A DNA stretch of 46,574 bases from Pedobacter fastidiosus (GTDB lineage: Bacteria > Bacteroidota > Bacteroidia > Sphingobacteriales > Sphingobacteriaceae). Under the pieces are notes generated by a model. That model did not search any database and was not told the origin of the DNA. It saw only the letters and a list, made by a program, of their open reading frames with translations. The position numbers and the translations under genes were made by a program. The stretch spans positions 1 through 46,574 of the forward strand of contig NZ_JACRYL010000010.1 of NCBI RefSeq assembly GCF_014306625.1. Direction: 5' to 3'. Positions within the stretch are counted from its first letter, which is position 1; each line of letters opens with the position of its first letter. Below, in pieces: positions 22,107 through 32,191 of this stretch.

Positions 22107-24506
22107 ATGAAAATATCATATAACTGGTTAAAACAATTCGTACAGATAGATAAAACCCCTTCAGAACTTTCGTTAATTCTGACCAATGTTGGTTTAGAAG
22201 TAGAAAGTGTAGATCAAGTTCAGCCCGTTATTGGTGGTTTGGAAGGCTTAGTAATTGGCGAAGTTTTAACCTGTGTACAACATCCCAATGCCGATCGCTT
22301 ACGAGTAACAACCGTAAATGTTGGCGGAACAGAAAATCTTCAAATTGTTTGTGGCGCACCAAATGTAGGTGCCGGTCAAAAAGTTGTGGTTGCTACAGTT
22401 GGCACAACCGTTTATCCTTTAGAGGGTGAACCTTTTAAAATTAAGGAATCAAAAATTAGGGGAGAAGTTTCTCAAGGGATGATCTGTGCAGAGGATGAAA
22501 TTGGTTTGGGAAAATCTCACGATGGAATTATGATTTTGGCTGAAGATACTCAGGTTGGTATTTTGGCTAAGGAGCATTTCAAAATGGAAGATGATTTTGT
22601 TTTCGAAATTGGACTAACACCAAACCGTGCTGATGCAGCTTCGCATTTAGGCGTTGCTAGAGATTTGGCTGGATATTTCCGCAGTAAATATGAAATGCCA
22701 GATCTTTCAGCTTTTAAAATAGACAACGAAAATTTGGTTATTCCTGTTAAGGTTGAAGATTTAGAGGCTTGCCCACGTTACAGTAGCTTAACAATTTCTG
22801 GTGTTACCGTTGCTGAATCTCCAGATTGGTTAAAAGATAAATTGAAGGTAATTGGCTTACGCCCAATTAATAATATTGTTGATGTTACAAATTATGTTCT
22901 TCACGGTTTCGGTCAGCCGTTGCATGCTTTTGATGCTGATAAAATTGTTGGCGGGCAGGTAATTGTTAAGAAAGTTGCAGAAGGCACTCCATTTTTAACG
23001 CTTGATGATGTAGAGCGTAAGCTGAGTGCAGAAGATTTAATGATCTGCAATACTGAAGCGCCAATGTGTATTGCAGGTGTTTTCGGAGGTAAAACTTCTG
23101 GCGTATCTGCAGAAACCAAAAATATATTTCTAGAAAGTGCTTATTTTAATTCGGTTTCGGTACGGAAAACTTCGAAAAGACACGGATTAAAAACCGATGC
23201 TTCGTTCCGTTTTGAACGTGGTACCGATCCAGAAATTACAGTGGTTGCTTTAAAATATGCAGCACTGTTGATTAAGGAATTGGCAGGTGGAGAAATTTCT
23301 TCATCAGTTTCTGATATTTATCCAAATCCGATTAAGCCATTTGAGTTTGATGTAACTTATAATGGGATTACCAAATTAATAGGTGCGGATATTCCTGCAA
23401 AAGAGATAAAAGAAATTATTTTAGCTTTAGGCATTGAGGCAACAGCAGAAAGAGCTGAAGGTTTATCTTTAAAGGTTCCAGCTTATAAAGTAGATGTAAC
23501 TCGCGAATGTGACATTACTGAAGAGGTTTTACGGATTTATGGATACAATAATATCGAGATTCCGGCTAAAGTAAATGCGTCACTTTCTTACAGTATTAAG
23601 CCTGAAAAGGAAAATACCCAAAACGTAATTGCGGATATGTTAACCGCCAATGGTTATGCGGAAATTTGGTGCAATTCCTTAACCAAGATGGCTTATTCTA
23701 AAAATCTAGATGAAGCCGTTCGGATTTTAAATCCTTTAAGTAGCGATTTAAATGTAATGCGCCAAAGCATGCTAATGCCAGCTTTGGAGAGTGTGGCGTA
23801 TAATCAAAATCGTAAAAATGCTGATGTTAAGTTTTATGAATATGGAAAAACATATCATTTAATTAACGGGAAGTATGTAGAGCGACCAAGATTACTTTTG
23901 GTTATTTCTGGTGCAAAACAAAGCGAGCAATGGAATCAGAATTCTAAATCTGCGAGTTTTTATAATTTGAAATCTGCGGTTGATGCCATAATTACTCGTT
24001 TGGGTATTTCAAGTTATCAAACGGATACTTTAAGCGATGAAAATTTCGCTTATGGAATAAAATATTTCCGTGGAGATAAAACATTGGTAAGCTTTGGAGC
24101 GGCTACGAAAGCAGATCGTAAATTGGCTGATGTTAATGCTGAAGTTTTTTATGCTGATTTTGATTGGGCAGGATTGTTGGATATCGTTAAGAAGAATAAA
24201 ATTATAAATAAAGAGGTTTCTAGATATCCGCAGGTACGTCGCGATCTTTCTTTATTGATCGATCAAAACGTAACTTTTGATACCTTAAAAGGAATTGCTT
24301 TTAAAACCGATAAAAAGCTGATTAAAGAAGTTGGCGTGTTTGATGTTTACGTTGGAGACAAATTGCCAGAGGGTAAAAAATCTTATGCGTTAAACTTCAT
24401 TCTACAAGATGAGGAGCAAACCCTTACAGATAAGCAGATTGAGCAAACCATGCAGAAATTAATAACCAATTTAACCCAACAAGCAGGGGCAGAAATTAGG
24501 AAATAA
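22107..24506 (+). CDS. pheT: Phenylalanyl-tRNA synthetase beta subunit
   Basis: 799 residues from the ATG at 22107, where the protein begins MKISYNWLKQFVQID, the standard PheT start; the frame is open to 22050, but the extra 19 residues are not family-like. Domains in order: tRNA-binding EMAP-like fold (~40-150, LVIGEVLTCVQHPNADRL), B3/4 editing domain, B5 (~400-475), catalytic-like core, and C-terminal FDX-ACB (RYPQVRRDLSLLID). It pairs with PheS, encoded elsewhere. Confidence 0.97.
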   Translation: MKISYNWLKQFVQIDKTPSELSLILTNVGLEVESVDQVQPVIGGLEGLVIGEVLTCVQHPNADRLRVTTVNVGGTENLQIVCGAPNVGAGQKVVVATVGTTVYPLEGEPFKIKESKIRGEVSQGMICAEDEIGLGKSHDGIMILAEDTQVGILAKEHFKMEDDFVFEIGLTPNRADAASHLGVARDLAGYFRSKYEMPDLSAFKIDNENLVIPVKVEDLEACPRYSSLTISGVTVAESPDWLKDKLKVIGLRPINNIVDVTNYVLHGFGQPLHAFDADKIVGGQVIVKKVAEGTPFLTLDDVERKLSAEDLMICNTEAPMCIAGVFGGKTSGVSAETKNIFLESAYFNSVSVRKTSKRHGLKTDASFRFERGTDPEITVVALKYAALLIKELAGGEISSSVSDIYPNPIKPFEFDVTYNGITKLIGADIPAKEIKEIILALGIEATAERAEGLSLKVPAYKVDVTRECDITEEVLRIYGYNNIEIPAKVNASLSYSIKPEKENTQNVIADMLTANGYAEIWCNSLTKMAYSKNLDEAVRILNPLSSDLNVMRQSMLMPALESVAYNQNRKNADVKFYEYGKTYHLINGKYVERPRLLLVISGAKQSEQWNQNSKSASFYNLKSAVDAIITRLGISSYQTDTLSDENFAYGIKYFRGDKTLVSFGAATKADRKLADVNAEVFYADFDWAGLLDIVKKNKIINKEVSRYPQVRRDLSLLIDQNVTFDTLKGIAFKTDKKLIKEVGVFDVYVGDKLPEGKKSYALNFILQDEEQTLTDKQIEQTMQKLITNLTQQAGAEIRK

Positions 24507-24537
24507 AATATAAATTCGTATTTTTAGAAATAAATTC

Positions 24538-24828
24538 ATGACTTCTGTTGCAGATCAATTAGATAAGGTAATACAAAAAACGGCTCAAGTAATTGAGTTA
24601 TGTAATGCTTTACAAGAAGAAAATGATTTATTAAAGCTTGAAAATCAATCGTTAAAAGTTGCGCTTGATACTGCGAAAGGCAAAAATGTAGAATTAGATG
24701 AAAAACTAAGGGTTACAAAATTGGCTAAAAGTATTGAAGGAACAAGTGAAAAGTCTATTGACATTAAACAAAAAATTAACGATTTTGTGCGGGAGATTGA
24801 TAAGAGTATTGCAATGCTTAAGAAATAA
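24538..24828 (+). CDS. Small coiled-coil protein upstream of zapA
   Basis: 96 residues, almost wholly a heptad-patterned coiled coil (residues ~5-70), ending with a basic helix. The gene is conserved in Bacteroidota directly before zapA (34 bp gap here). A role with ZapA at the division ring, like ZapB in other bacteria, is a reasonable guess from position and shape but is not shown. Confidence 0.7.
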   Translation: MTSVADQLDKVIQKTAQVIELCNALQEENDLLKLENQSLKVALDTAKGKNVELDEKLRVTKLAKSIEGTSEKSIDIKQKINDFVREIDKSIAMLKK

Positions 24829-24862
24829 GTAATGCAAAAGAATCAGAAACTAAGCTAAACAA

Positions 24863-25153
24863 ATGGGAGAAATCTCGATTAAAATAACCATTTCCGACCG
24901 TATTTACCCATTAAAGGTTAATATGGAAGAGGAAGAAATTGTGAGACGGGCAGCAAAAATGATCAATGAGCGCATAAAAGACTACCAAGAAAATTATGCG
25001 GTTAGAGATAAACAGGATCTACTTTCTATGGCAGTATTGCACTATGCAACGGCCGTATTAAGAACGGAAAATAAAGTGCAAAACCAAGATTCTGCCGTTG
25101 CTGATAAAGTTGAAGAATTGGATGTTTTATTAAACGATTTCTTTACAAAATAA
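24863..25153 (+). CDS. zapA: ZapA, FtsZ-ring associated protein
   Basis: 96 residues. The N-terminal beta-hairpin ISIKITISDRIYPLKVN, EEEIVRRAAKMINERI and the C-terminal coiled coil fit ZapA. It cross-links FtsZ filaments in the cytoplasm. The upstream coiled-coil gene and the downstream 6S-like RNA form the usual neighbourhood. Confidence 0.88.
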   Translation: MGEISIKITISDRIYPLKVNMEEEEIVRRAAKMINERIKDYQENYAVRDKQDLLSMAVLHYATAVLRTENKVQNQDSAVADKVEELDVLLNDFFTK

Positions 25154-25252
25154 GGTACGTTCTTTATATTTTTTGTCTAATAATTATTTACGCCGGATGA
25201 ATTTATCCCGCTTAATTATAATGAAGACAATACAACATTAGCACAAAAATAT

Positions 25253-25425
25253 AGCCGCAGCTAGTTTTTTGAGTTTCAAATTTTATAAAACTTAACACTT
25301 CAATATCTATAGGGTTAAGAGGGCGTATTTCATCTGCTATGGCACCTGAAAATGGCTTAAACCCTAATTATGCTTAGTTGAGGTTTAAAATGTATGAGAC
25401 TTAAAAAAATTAGTTGCGGTTTTTT
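25253..25425 (+). ncRNA. ssrS: 6S RNA-like structured RNA between zapA and rny
   Basis: The 289-bp gap holds a long imperfect hairpin. The 5' strand 25255-25278 (starts CCGCAGCTAG) pairs with 25395-25419 (ends TTAGTTGCGG), and a T-run of nine starts at 25420. An inner stem pairs TAGGGTTAAG (25310-25319) with CTTAAACCCTA (25356-25366), leaving open central regions. About 175 nt, a long closing stem, an open centre and position after zapA fit 6S RNA, which binds RNA polymerase by mimicking an open promoter. The T-run also serves as terminator. Confidence 0.72.
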
Positions 25426-25442
25426 TTTACTTAAAAAACAAA

Positions 25443-27014
25443 ATGGAAATAGTTGAAATATTAGGATACGTATTTGCCGTAATAGCAGGTTTAGCTATCG
25501 GAGTAGTGGTAGGAAGATTCCTCCTGCGTAACTTGCTTAAGCAACAAGAAGTTGCTGCTCAAAACAAAGTGAAGAAGATTTTAAAAGACGCAGAGAACAA
25601 CGCTGAGATTTTAAAAAAGAACAAACTTTTAGAAGCAAAAGAGAAATTTTTGCAGATGAAAGCAGAGCATGAACAAGAAGTAAATGCTAAAAATAACAAC
25701 ATCAACCAGCGTGAAAACACGATGAAACAGAAAGAACAATCTGTTAATCAACGCATGGAAAACTTCAATAAAAAAGAACAAGATTTAGATAAGCAAAAAT
25801 CGCTTTTAGAGAAACAAACTGAAATTGCTGTTAAAAAGCAAGAAGAAGTTGAGGTGCTTAAAAATCAACATTTGTCTCAGCTGGAATCTATTGCGGGTTT
25901 ATCTGCAGAAGAAGCTAAGAACCAATTGGTTGAAAACCTAAAAGAAGTTGCTCGGACGCAGGCAATGATCCAGATTAAGGATATTGTAGATGAAGCAAAA
26001 CTAACGGCAAGTAAAGAAGCTAAGAAAGTTGTTATTCAAACCATCCAACGTACCGCTACAGAAGCAGCGATAGAAAACTCAGTATCTATATTTCACATCG
26101 AAAGCGATGAGATTAAAGGTCGTGTGATTGGTAGAGAAGGTAGAAATATTCGTGCTTTAGAAGCAGCAACTGGAATTGAAATTATTGTTGACGATACTCC
26201 AGAGGCAATTATTTTATCTGGTTTCGATCCGGTAAGAAGAGAGATTGCCCGTTTGGCTTTACACCGCTTGGTAACAGATGGTCGTATTCACCCAGCTCGT
26301 ATTGAAGAGGTTGTAGCTAAAACGAAAAAGCAAATTGAAGATGAAATTGTAGAAATTGGTGAGCGTACGGTGATCGATTTAGGCATTCATGGTTTGCATC
26401 CAGAGTTAATTCGTATGGTTGGCCGTATGCGTTACCGTTCATCTTATGGACAGAATCTTTTGCATCACTCGCGTGAGGTTGCCAATTTCTGTGCTACAAT
26501 GGCTGCAGAATTAGGCTTAAATGCGAAGATGGCTAAACGTGCAGGTTTATTACATGATATAGGTAAAGTGCCCGATGATAATCCAGAATTGCCTCACGCA
26601 ATTTTAGGAATGCAGTTGGCAGAAAAATATAAAGAACATCCTGAAATTTGTAATGCAATTGGAGCTCACCACGATGAAATCGAAATGACATCAATGATTT
26701 CTCCAATTATTCAGGCTTGTGATGCAATTTCTGGTGCTCGCCCAGGTGCTCGTCGTGAGGTTGTAGAAAGTTATATTAAGCGTTTAAAAGATTTGGAAGA
26801 GTTAGCACTTTCTTATCCTGGTGTTGAAAAAACTTTTGCCATTCAGGCAGGTAGAGAATTGCGTGTAATTGTAGAAAGTGAACGCATTACTGATGCTCAG
26901 GCAGAATTACTTGCTGCAGATATTTCAACTCGGATTCAAACCGAAATGACTTATCCAGGTCAAATTAAAGTTACGGTAATTAGAGAAACTCGTTCTGTAG
27001 CTTTTGCTAAATAA
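25443..27014 (+). CDS. rny: Ribonuclease Y
   Basis: 523 residues. N-terminal membrane helix (~6-28), long coiled coil (~30-200), KH domain ([20 protein letters not shown] ...), then an HD domain with the metal ligands in LLHHSREVA and GLLHDIGK. It is a membrane-anchored endoribonuclease starting mRNA decay. Its ATG follows the 6S-like RNA terminator by about 15 bp. Confidence 0.97.
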   Translation: MEIVEILGYVFAVIAGLAIGVVVGRFLLRNLLKQQEVAAQNKVKKILKDAENNAEILKKNKLLEAKEKFLQMKAEHEQEVNAKNNNINQRENTMKQKEQSVNQRMENFNKKEQDLDKQKSLLEKQTEIAVKKQEEVEVLKNQHLSQLESIAGLSAEEAKNQLVENLKEVARTQAMIQIKDIVDEAKLTASKEAKKVVIQTIQRTATEAAIENSVSIFHIESDEIKGRVIGREGRNIRALEAATGIEIIVDDTPEAIILSGFDPVRREIARLALHRLVTDGRIHPARIEEVVAKTKKQIEDEIVEIGERTVIDLGIHGLHPELIRMVGRMRYRSSYGQNLLHHSREVANFCATMAAELGLNAKMAKRAGLLHDIGKVPDDNPELPHAILGMQLAEKYKEHPEICNAIGAHHDEIEMTSMISPIIQACDAISGARPGARREVVESYIKRLKDLEELALSYPGVEKTFAIQAGRELRVIVESERITDAQAELLAADISTRIQTEMTYPGQIKVTVIRETRSVAFAK

Positions 27015-27020
27015 GTTTTC

Positions 27021-27092
27021 CGTCAATCTGAACGTTTCAGAGTCTTAAAAAGGTGCTGAATTAAATCCGATGACTATCGGATCAGCATGACG
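27021..27092. repeat. Imperfect palindromic intergenic repeat, CGTCA...TGACG
   Basis: Begins CGTCAATCTGAACG and ends GGATCAGCATGACG; the ends are imperfect inverses, and CCGATgacTATCGG forms an inner hairpin. It lies 6 bp after the rny stop. It shares the terminal ATGACG with the elements near 6660 and 13469. Confidence 0.6.
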
Positions 27093-27110
27093 ATTGTGAT
27101 AAACAAAATT

Positions 27111-27140
27111 AAAAGCGATGGATATTCCATCGCTTTTTTT
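27111..27140 (+). terminator. Intrinsic terminator after rny
   Basis: GCGATGGA (27115-27122) pairs with TCCATCGC (27126-27133) around a 3-base loop, followed by seven T. Confidence 0.88.
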
Positions 27141-27153
27141 ATTTTTACAGTAG

Positions 27154-27669
27154 ATGAGCAATCAAAAAATGAAAACTGAAATCAAACGTCCTGTAGATAT
27201 TTATTTTGATAAATACCAGGAAAGCCATAACAACCAAACCAATGAAGCAATCCATTGGATTTGTGTACCATTAATTATCTTTAGTTTGTTGGGCTTAGTT
27301 TGGTCTATCCCTTTTCCACATTTTGATTTTCTTGGAAGATATAATGGCTTCGTAAACTGGGCTTCTTTTCTTATCGCGTTTTCTATTTATTATTATTATC
27401 GACTTTCTCCTGTATTATCATATATGATGTTGTTATTGGTTTTTTTAATGAGTTGGGGGATTGTATCAATCGAATCGTGGGAAAAAGTTGGTGGACCTGC
27501 TTTATGGCAAGTTTCATTAATCATTTTCGTACTGGCTTGGATTGGTCAATTTATCGGTCATAAAATAGAAGGTAAAAAACCATCGTTTTTAGATGATGTT
27601 AAATTCCTGTTAATAGGTCCGATCTGGCTATTGCACTTCATCTGCCAGAAAGCGGGAATAAAATATTAA
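27154..27669 (+). CDS. Mpo1-like (DUF962) membrane protein
   Basis: 171 residues with four membrane helices. The signature KRPVDIYFDKYQESHNNQTN, IHWICVPLI and the late WIGQFIGHKIEGKKPSFLDD match the DUF962/Mpo1 family. Yeast Mpo1 is an Fe(II)-dependent dioxygenase that shortens 2-hydroxy fatty acids; the conserved His residues (SHNNQTNEAIH, FIGHKIEGK) are present. In a Sphingobacteriaceae host, whose sphingolipids carry 2-hydroxy acyl chains, such an activity would make sense, but it is unproven. Alternative start: the ATG at residue 6. Confidence 0.8.
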   Translation: MSNQKMKTEIKRPVDIYFDKYQESHNNQTNEAIHWICVPLIIFSLLGLVWSIPFPHFDFLGRYNGFVNWASFLIAFSIYYYYRLSPVLSYMMLLLVFLMSWGIVSIESWEKVGGPALWQVSLIIFVLAWIGQFIGHKIEGKKPSFLDDVKFLLIGPIWLLHFICQKAGIKY

Positions 27670-27713
27670 ACCTTAATCCATTAACATAGTATTAACCTTA
27701 AGGTGTTTTAAAA

Positions 27714-27758
27714 TTAATTAACACCTAACCTGTAGTTAATACTCTGGTAATAGCTTTG
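27714..27758 (+). promoter_or_regulatory. Triple 11-bp repeat (PhoB-like box) and -7 element before TonB receptor 1
   Basis: TTAAT (27714), CTAAC (27725) and TTAAT (27736) lie exactly 11 bp apart. Ten bases later TAGCTTTG (27751-27758) matches TAnnTTTG exactly. The last repeats cover the -33 position, where no TTTG is seen, which is what activator-dependent promoters show. A further TTAAC pair, also 11 bp apart, lies at 27681 and 27692. The binding protein is unknown; a PhoB/OmpR-type regulator is inferred from the direct-repeat geometry. Confidence 0.6.
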
Positions 27759-27780
27759 CCTGCATCAAATAAAGGCAAAA

Positions 27781-30585
27781 TTGGATTTACTAAACACTAT
27801 TAAAAGAGTGGCGCTTACTGTGCTAACTCTTTCTATTAGCATATATTCTTATGCTCAAACGGGGAAAATCTCCGGTAAAATAACCGACAAAACAACAGGA
27901 CAAACCCTGGTGGGCTTATCGGTACTTATCGAGGGAACTTCCATCGGAACAACGAGTGATGCCGAGGGAAATTACACCTTAAACACTGTAAAAGCAGGTA
28001 CTTATAAGGTTGTATATTCTTTTATTTCATTTAAAAAGCAAACCATACCAAATGTAAAAGTAACCGCAGGCAAAGTAACAACTGTTGATGTGGTTATGGA
28101 AGATGACCAATCTACGCTTAATGATGTTGTAGTATCTGGCAAGAGATTAACTGGAACCGAGGCCTCGCTTTTGGGAGAACTTAAAAAATCTCAATCTATT
28201 GCAAATGGAGTTTCTAGTCAAACGATCCAAAGATCGGGAGATTCGGATGCAGCCCAAGTGGTTAAACGTGTGCCTGGTATTACCATTGTAGATAATCGTT
28301 TCATCAACATTCGTGGGTTATCAGAACGTTATAGTAGTGTTTTACTTAACAATGTTGTTGCCCCTAGTTTGGAAACAGATGTTCGGTCTTTCTCTTTCGA
28401 TTTAATTCCTAGTAACCAAATTGATCGTGTTTTGGTTTATAAAAGTCCTTCGGCAGATTTACCAGCAGATTTTGCAGGTGGTGTAGTTAAGGTTTTTTTA
28501 AAAAGCGTACCAGATGAGGATAAGTTAACCATAGATTATGGTGTAAATTATCGTGAAAACGCAAGCTTTAAAGATTTTAAACGCCCATCATCTGGCGATT
28601 TATATTTTACGGGATTTAATAGTGGAGACAATGATCTTGCTGTTAATTTCCCTTCAACACTTAAAGGTATAACCGATAGTAGGTTAAATGCTGCCGGTCA
28701 TTCATTCAACAATAATTGGCAGCCGGTTACCAATATCGCCAATGTTGATCAGAAACTAAATATTTACGGAAGTAAGCGCTTTAATATCAATAACAAGTTA
28801 TTGGGTAATATTACGGCCATCAGTTATAGTAATAGCAAAACGCATAATGCAGTTTTTAGAGGTAATTATGATAAGTATGATCCTGTTTCACAATCTGCTA
28901 GAGAAGTTTATAACTATAATGATGATCAGTACAATTACAATGTGCGTTTAGGAATTGTGCACAACTGGGCTTTTAAATTAGATAACAACAACACTTTCGA
29001 GTTTAAAAATCTTTACAATCAGTTAAGTACTTCTCAATATATCAACAGAATCGGTAGCGAAGATCAAGCTAATTACTCTAATTATGCATCTAGCGTTTTA
29101 TATAGAGGGATTTACTCTGGTCAATTAACTGGAACACATAAATTTAATAACGAAAATACCAAATTTGATTGGGTTCTAGGTTATAGTAAATCTTATAGAG
29201 ATCAACCAGATTATAAGCGATACAGAACTGATGCTACTGGCAACGGGGCTTATAGCTTATTTGTACCAATAGGTGGTGCGCAACCAGAATTTTTGGGTCG
29301 TTTTTATTCTAGAATGGATGAAAATGCAAAAACTGGAGCTTTTAACGTTGAACAGAATTTAAATCCTAAATCGGAAACGTTTAAACCGAGTGTTAAAGTT
29401 GGCGGGTATTATGAAGATAAACAAAGAACATTTAATTCTCGAAACATTGGTTACGTTAGGGCAAATTCATCTTTGTTTGATACAAATTTGCTTAATGGGA
29501 CTATTGATCAACTTTTCCAATGGGAAAATATTAATCTAACAAATGGTATTAAGCTTGATGAGAAATCAAAGCCGAGCGATAACTATGATGCATCTAATAG
29601 GTTATTTGCAGGTTATGCCAATTTCATTTTACCCTATAAGGATAAGTTAACATTGGTTGCAGGTGTACGTGTTGAAAATAATTTACAGAAACTAAACAGT
29701 GCAGATGATGTTGGCCCGATTAATTTGGCTAACGATATTACCAGAGTATTGCCGTCTGCAAATTTATCCTACAACATAAGTGAAAAATCGTTATTTCGCT
29801 TGGCTTATGGAAAAACTTTAAACCGTCCAGAGTTTAGAGAATTGGCTCCTTTTACTTTTTATGATTTCGATTTAAACTTAACAAATACTGGAAATCAAGG
29901 TTTACAAACTGCAAAAATCGATAATTATGATTTGAAGTATGAATTTTATCCTACCACTTCAGAGTTAATAAGTGTATCAACTTTTTACAAATATTTCACC
30001 AACGCAATAGAAACGACTATTGTTCCGGGAACTGGAGCTAAATCTTTCAGTTTTCAAAATGCGGAATCTGTTAAAAACTTGGGGGTTGAGCTAGAGTTGC
30101 GTAAAACATTGGCTGGTTTAACCGGTTCCAAATTCTTAAACGATTTAACCTTATTAATTAATGCTTCTTACATTAACAGTAAAGTTAAACTCCGCGACAA
30201 TACTACAGGGCAATCAGATAACAGGCCAATGCAGGGGCAATCTCCTTATATCGTTAATGCAGCAGTTTTTTATAATAATGTAAAATCGAAAATTCAGGTA
30301 AATCTATTGTATAATGTTGCAGGTAAACGAATTGCGTACGTTGGAACGGTTGATGTGCCAGATATTTATGAAATGCCTAAAAGTGTAATCGATCTAGTGA
30401 TCACTAAAACTTTCTCAAACAAAATCTCCTTAAAGGCAAACTTTAACGATCTGTTAAATCAAAATACTACGCTTCTACAGGATGGAAATGGCGATGGTAA
30501 TTTTGACAGAAATACGGATCAAATCTTTTCTCAATTTAAAAGCGGTCGCCAAATCGGCCTAACCTTATCATACAAATTATTTTAA
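27781..30585 (+). CDS. TonB-dependent outer-membrane receptor with carboxypeptidase-like domain
   Basis: 934 residues. Signal peptide (~1-25), then a carboxypeptidase D-like regulatory domain (~28-115, GKISGKITDKTTGQTLVG), plug (~135-240, RVPGITIVDNRFINIRGLSERY) and a 22-strand barrel ending with the aromatic LSYKLF. It imports a ligand across the outer membrane with TonB energy. The start is TTG, 22 bp after the -7 element. The lipoprotein gene 8 bp downstream is its likely surface or periplasmic partner. The ligand is unknown; the PhoB-like box points to phosphate scavenging (inference). Confidence 0.92.
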   Translation: MDLLNTIKRVALTVLTLSISIYSYAQTGKISGKITDKTTGQTLVGLSVLIEGTSIGTTSDAEGNYTLNTVKAGTYKVVYSFISFKKQTIPNVKVTAGKVTTVDVVMEDDQSTLNDVVVSGKRLTGTEASLLGELKKSQSIANGVSSQTIQRSGDSDAAQVVKRVPGITIVDNRFINIRGLSERYSSVLLNNVVAPSLETDVRSFSFDLIPSNQIDRVLVYKSPSADLPADFAGGVVKVFLKSVPDEDKLTIDYGVNYRENASFKDFKRPSSGDLYFTGFNSGDNDLAVNFPSTLKGITDSRLNAAGHSFNNNWQPVTNIANVDQKLNIYGSKRFNINNKLLGNITAISYSNSKTHNAVFRGNYDKYDPVSQSAREVYNYNDDQYNYNVRLGIVHNWAFKLDNNNTFEFKNLYNQLSTSQYINRIGSEDQANYSNYASSVLYRGIYSGQLTGTHKFNNENTKFDWVLGYSKSYRDQPDYKRYRTDATGNGAYSLFVPIGGAQPEFLGRFYSRMDENAKTGAFNVEQNLNPKSETFKPSVKVGGYYEDKQRTFNSRNIGYVRANSSLFDTNLLNGTIDQLFQWENINLTNGIKLDEKSKPSDNYDASNRLFAGYANFILPYKDKLTLVAGVRVENNLQKLNSADDVGPINLANDITRVLPSANLSYNISEKSLFRLAYGKTLNRPEFRELAPFTFYDFDLNLTNTGNQGLQTAKIDNYDLKYEFYPTTSELISVSTFYKYFTNAIETTIVPGTGAKSFSFQNAESVKNLGVELELRKTLAGLTGSKFLNDLTLLINASYINSKVKLRDNTTGQSDNRPMQGQSPYIVNAAVFYNNVKSKIQVNLLYNVAGKRIAYVGTVDVPDIYEMPKSVIDLVITKTFSNKISLKANFNDLLNQNTTLLQDGNGDGNFDRNTDQIFSQFKSGRQIGLTLSYKLF

Positions 30586-30593
30586 ATCAAAAA

Positions 30594-32126
30594 ATGCAAA
30601 ATCTAAATAAAAAAAATATGAACATGCAAAAGCTTTACAATCTAAAATTTGGTTCTGTATCATTCAAAATCATGACTGTAATTTTAGCGGGAACATTAAT
30701 TGTTACCTCATGTAAAAAAACAACAGTTATCGAATATATCGAAGCTGGCGGAACAGTTACACCTCCAACTACTACACCTACAAAACCTATTGTAGAAGTT
30801 GCTGCTGGAAGTATTACAGCCAATACCAAATGGACTAAAGGAAATATTTACCGTTTAAATGGATTTGTTAGAGTAGGTAGAGATCCAAAAAACACAGGAG
30901 GATTAGCTGCGGTAGAAGGAGTAACTTTAGAAATTGAAGCAGGTACAGTAATTATTGGTGATAGAGAAACTCAGGGCACTTTGGTTGTTCAACGTGGTAA
31001 TAAAATTATCGCTGAGGGTACAGCTTCTGCACCAATTATTTTCACATCAGAAAGAGCTGCTGGTTTCCGTGAGCCTGGAGATTGGGGTGGTGTTGTATTG
31101 TGTGGTAAAGCTGTAAACAACCAAGTTGGTGGCGAAGCACAATTAGAAGGTGGTTATGATGGATGGCATGGTGGTACAAATGATGCAGATAATTCTGGCG
31201 TACTTAAATATGTTAGAATTGATTATGCTGGTACCCCAATTAATCCTAATCAAGAAGTTAACTCTTTAACCATGGGTTCGGTAGGAAGTGGAACCGTTAT
31301 AGATTATGTTCAATGTTCTTATGGTTTGGATGATGCTTTCGAATGGTTCGGTGGTACTGTAAATGCTAAACACTTAATTGCTTATCGTGGTTTGGATGAT
31401 GATTTTGATGTTGATTTTGGTTTCCGCGGAACAGTTCAATTCGCGATCGGGATCCGTGATGCAAACTCTGCAGATCAATCAGGATCGAATGGCTTCGAAG
31501 TTGATAATGATGGAAATGGTACAACAAATACACCTTTTACTGCTCCTCAGTTTTCAAACGTTACCATCATCGGTCCTAAGAAAGATAAAAACAAAACTGT
31601 TTCTGTTCAATTTCAAAATGCAATGCACTTGAGAAGAAGCAATAAAATTAAAATTTATAACTCAGTATTTACCGCTTATCCAAACGGATTATTTATCGAT
31701 GGAGCAGTAACTTTGGCTAATGCAGCTGCAGGAGAATTGGTTTTGAAAAATAACGTTCTTGCCGGTGTAGATGGTTGGGGAACTAACGGTTACGGAACAG
31801 GAAGCACGCCTGCATTTCCAAATCCAATTGGTGTAGAAATTAAAGGAACAGGTAATGTTGGTGCAGAAGCTGTAGATGTTTGGTTTAAAACTGCTGCTTT
31901 TGGTAATCAGGTTTATCCAAAATGGCAGGATATCGGTATCGATGGTTCTATATTTGATGTAGGGTCAACACCTAAATTGGTACCAAACACAGGATCAATA
32001 TTACTTTCTGGCGCAAGCTTTACAGGTTTAACTGGTTTCGAAACTGTTACTTATCGTGGTGCATTTGGTACTACAGATTGGACTACAGGTTGGGCAAGTT
32101 TTACTCCACAGCAAAATGTTTATTAG
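30594..32126 (+). CDS. Beta-helix lipoprotein partner of TonB receptor 1
   Basis: 510 residues. An SpII signal with lipobox VTSC lies near residue 40 if the ATG at 30594 is used; ATGs at residues 9 and 11 would give a more usual signal length. A Thr/Pro-rich linker (TVTPPTTTPTKP) precedes a right-handed beta-helix rich in Gly and Asp (EGVTLEIEAGTVIIGD, DDDFDVDFGF, IGPKKDKNKTVSVQ). There is no recognised catalytic motif. By position it probably sits at the cell surface and captures the ligand for the receptor, in the manner of SusD-type partners but with an unrelated fold. Confidence 0.75.
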   Translation: MQNLNKKNMNMQKLYNLKFGSVSFKIMTVILAGTLIVTSCKKTTVIEYIEAGGTVTPPTTTPTKPIVEVAAGSITANTKWTKGNIYRLNGFVRVGRDPKNTGGLAAVEGVTLEIEAGTVIIGDRETQGTLVVQRGNKIIAEGTASAPIIFTSERAAGFREPGDWGGVVLCGKAVNNQVGGEAQLEGGYDGWHGGTNDADNSGVLKYVRIDYAGTPINPNQEVNSLTMGSVGSGTVIDYVQCSYGLDDAFEWFGGTVNAKHLIAYRGLDDDFDVDFGFRGTVQFAIGIRDANSADQSGSNGFEVDNDGNGTTNTPFTAPQFSNVTIIGPKKDKNKTVSVQFQNAMHLRRSNKIKIYNSVFTAYPNGLFIDGAVTLANAAAGELVLKNNVLAGVDGWGTNGYGTGSTPAFPNPIGVEIKGTGNVGAEAVDVWFKTAAFGNQVYPKWQDIGIDGSIFDVGSTPKLVPNTGSILLSGASFTGLTGFETVTYRGAFGTTDWTTGWASFTPQQNVY

Positions 32127-32147
32127 AAGAAATCTCTAAATAATATT

Positions 32148-32176
32148 AAGCCGGAATGTAAATTCCGGTTTTTTTT
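32148..32176 (+). terminator. Intrinsic terminator after the beta-helix lipoprotein
   Basis: CCGGAAT (32151-32157) pairs with ATTCCGG (32162-32168) around GTAA, followed by about eight T. Confidence 0.88.
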
Positions 32177-32191
32177 TGGATAAAATTTTGG

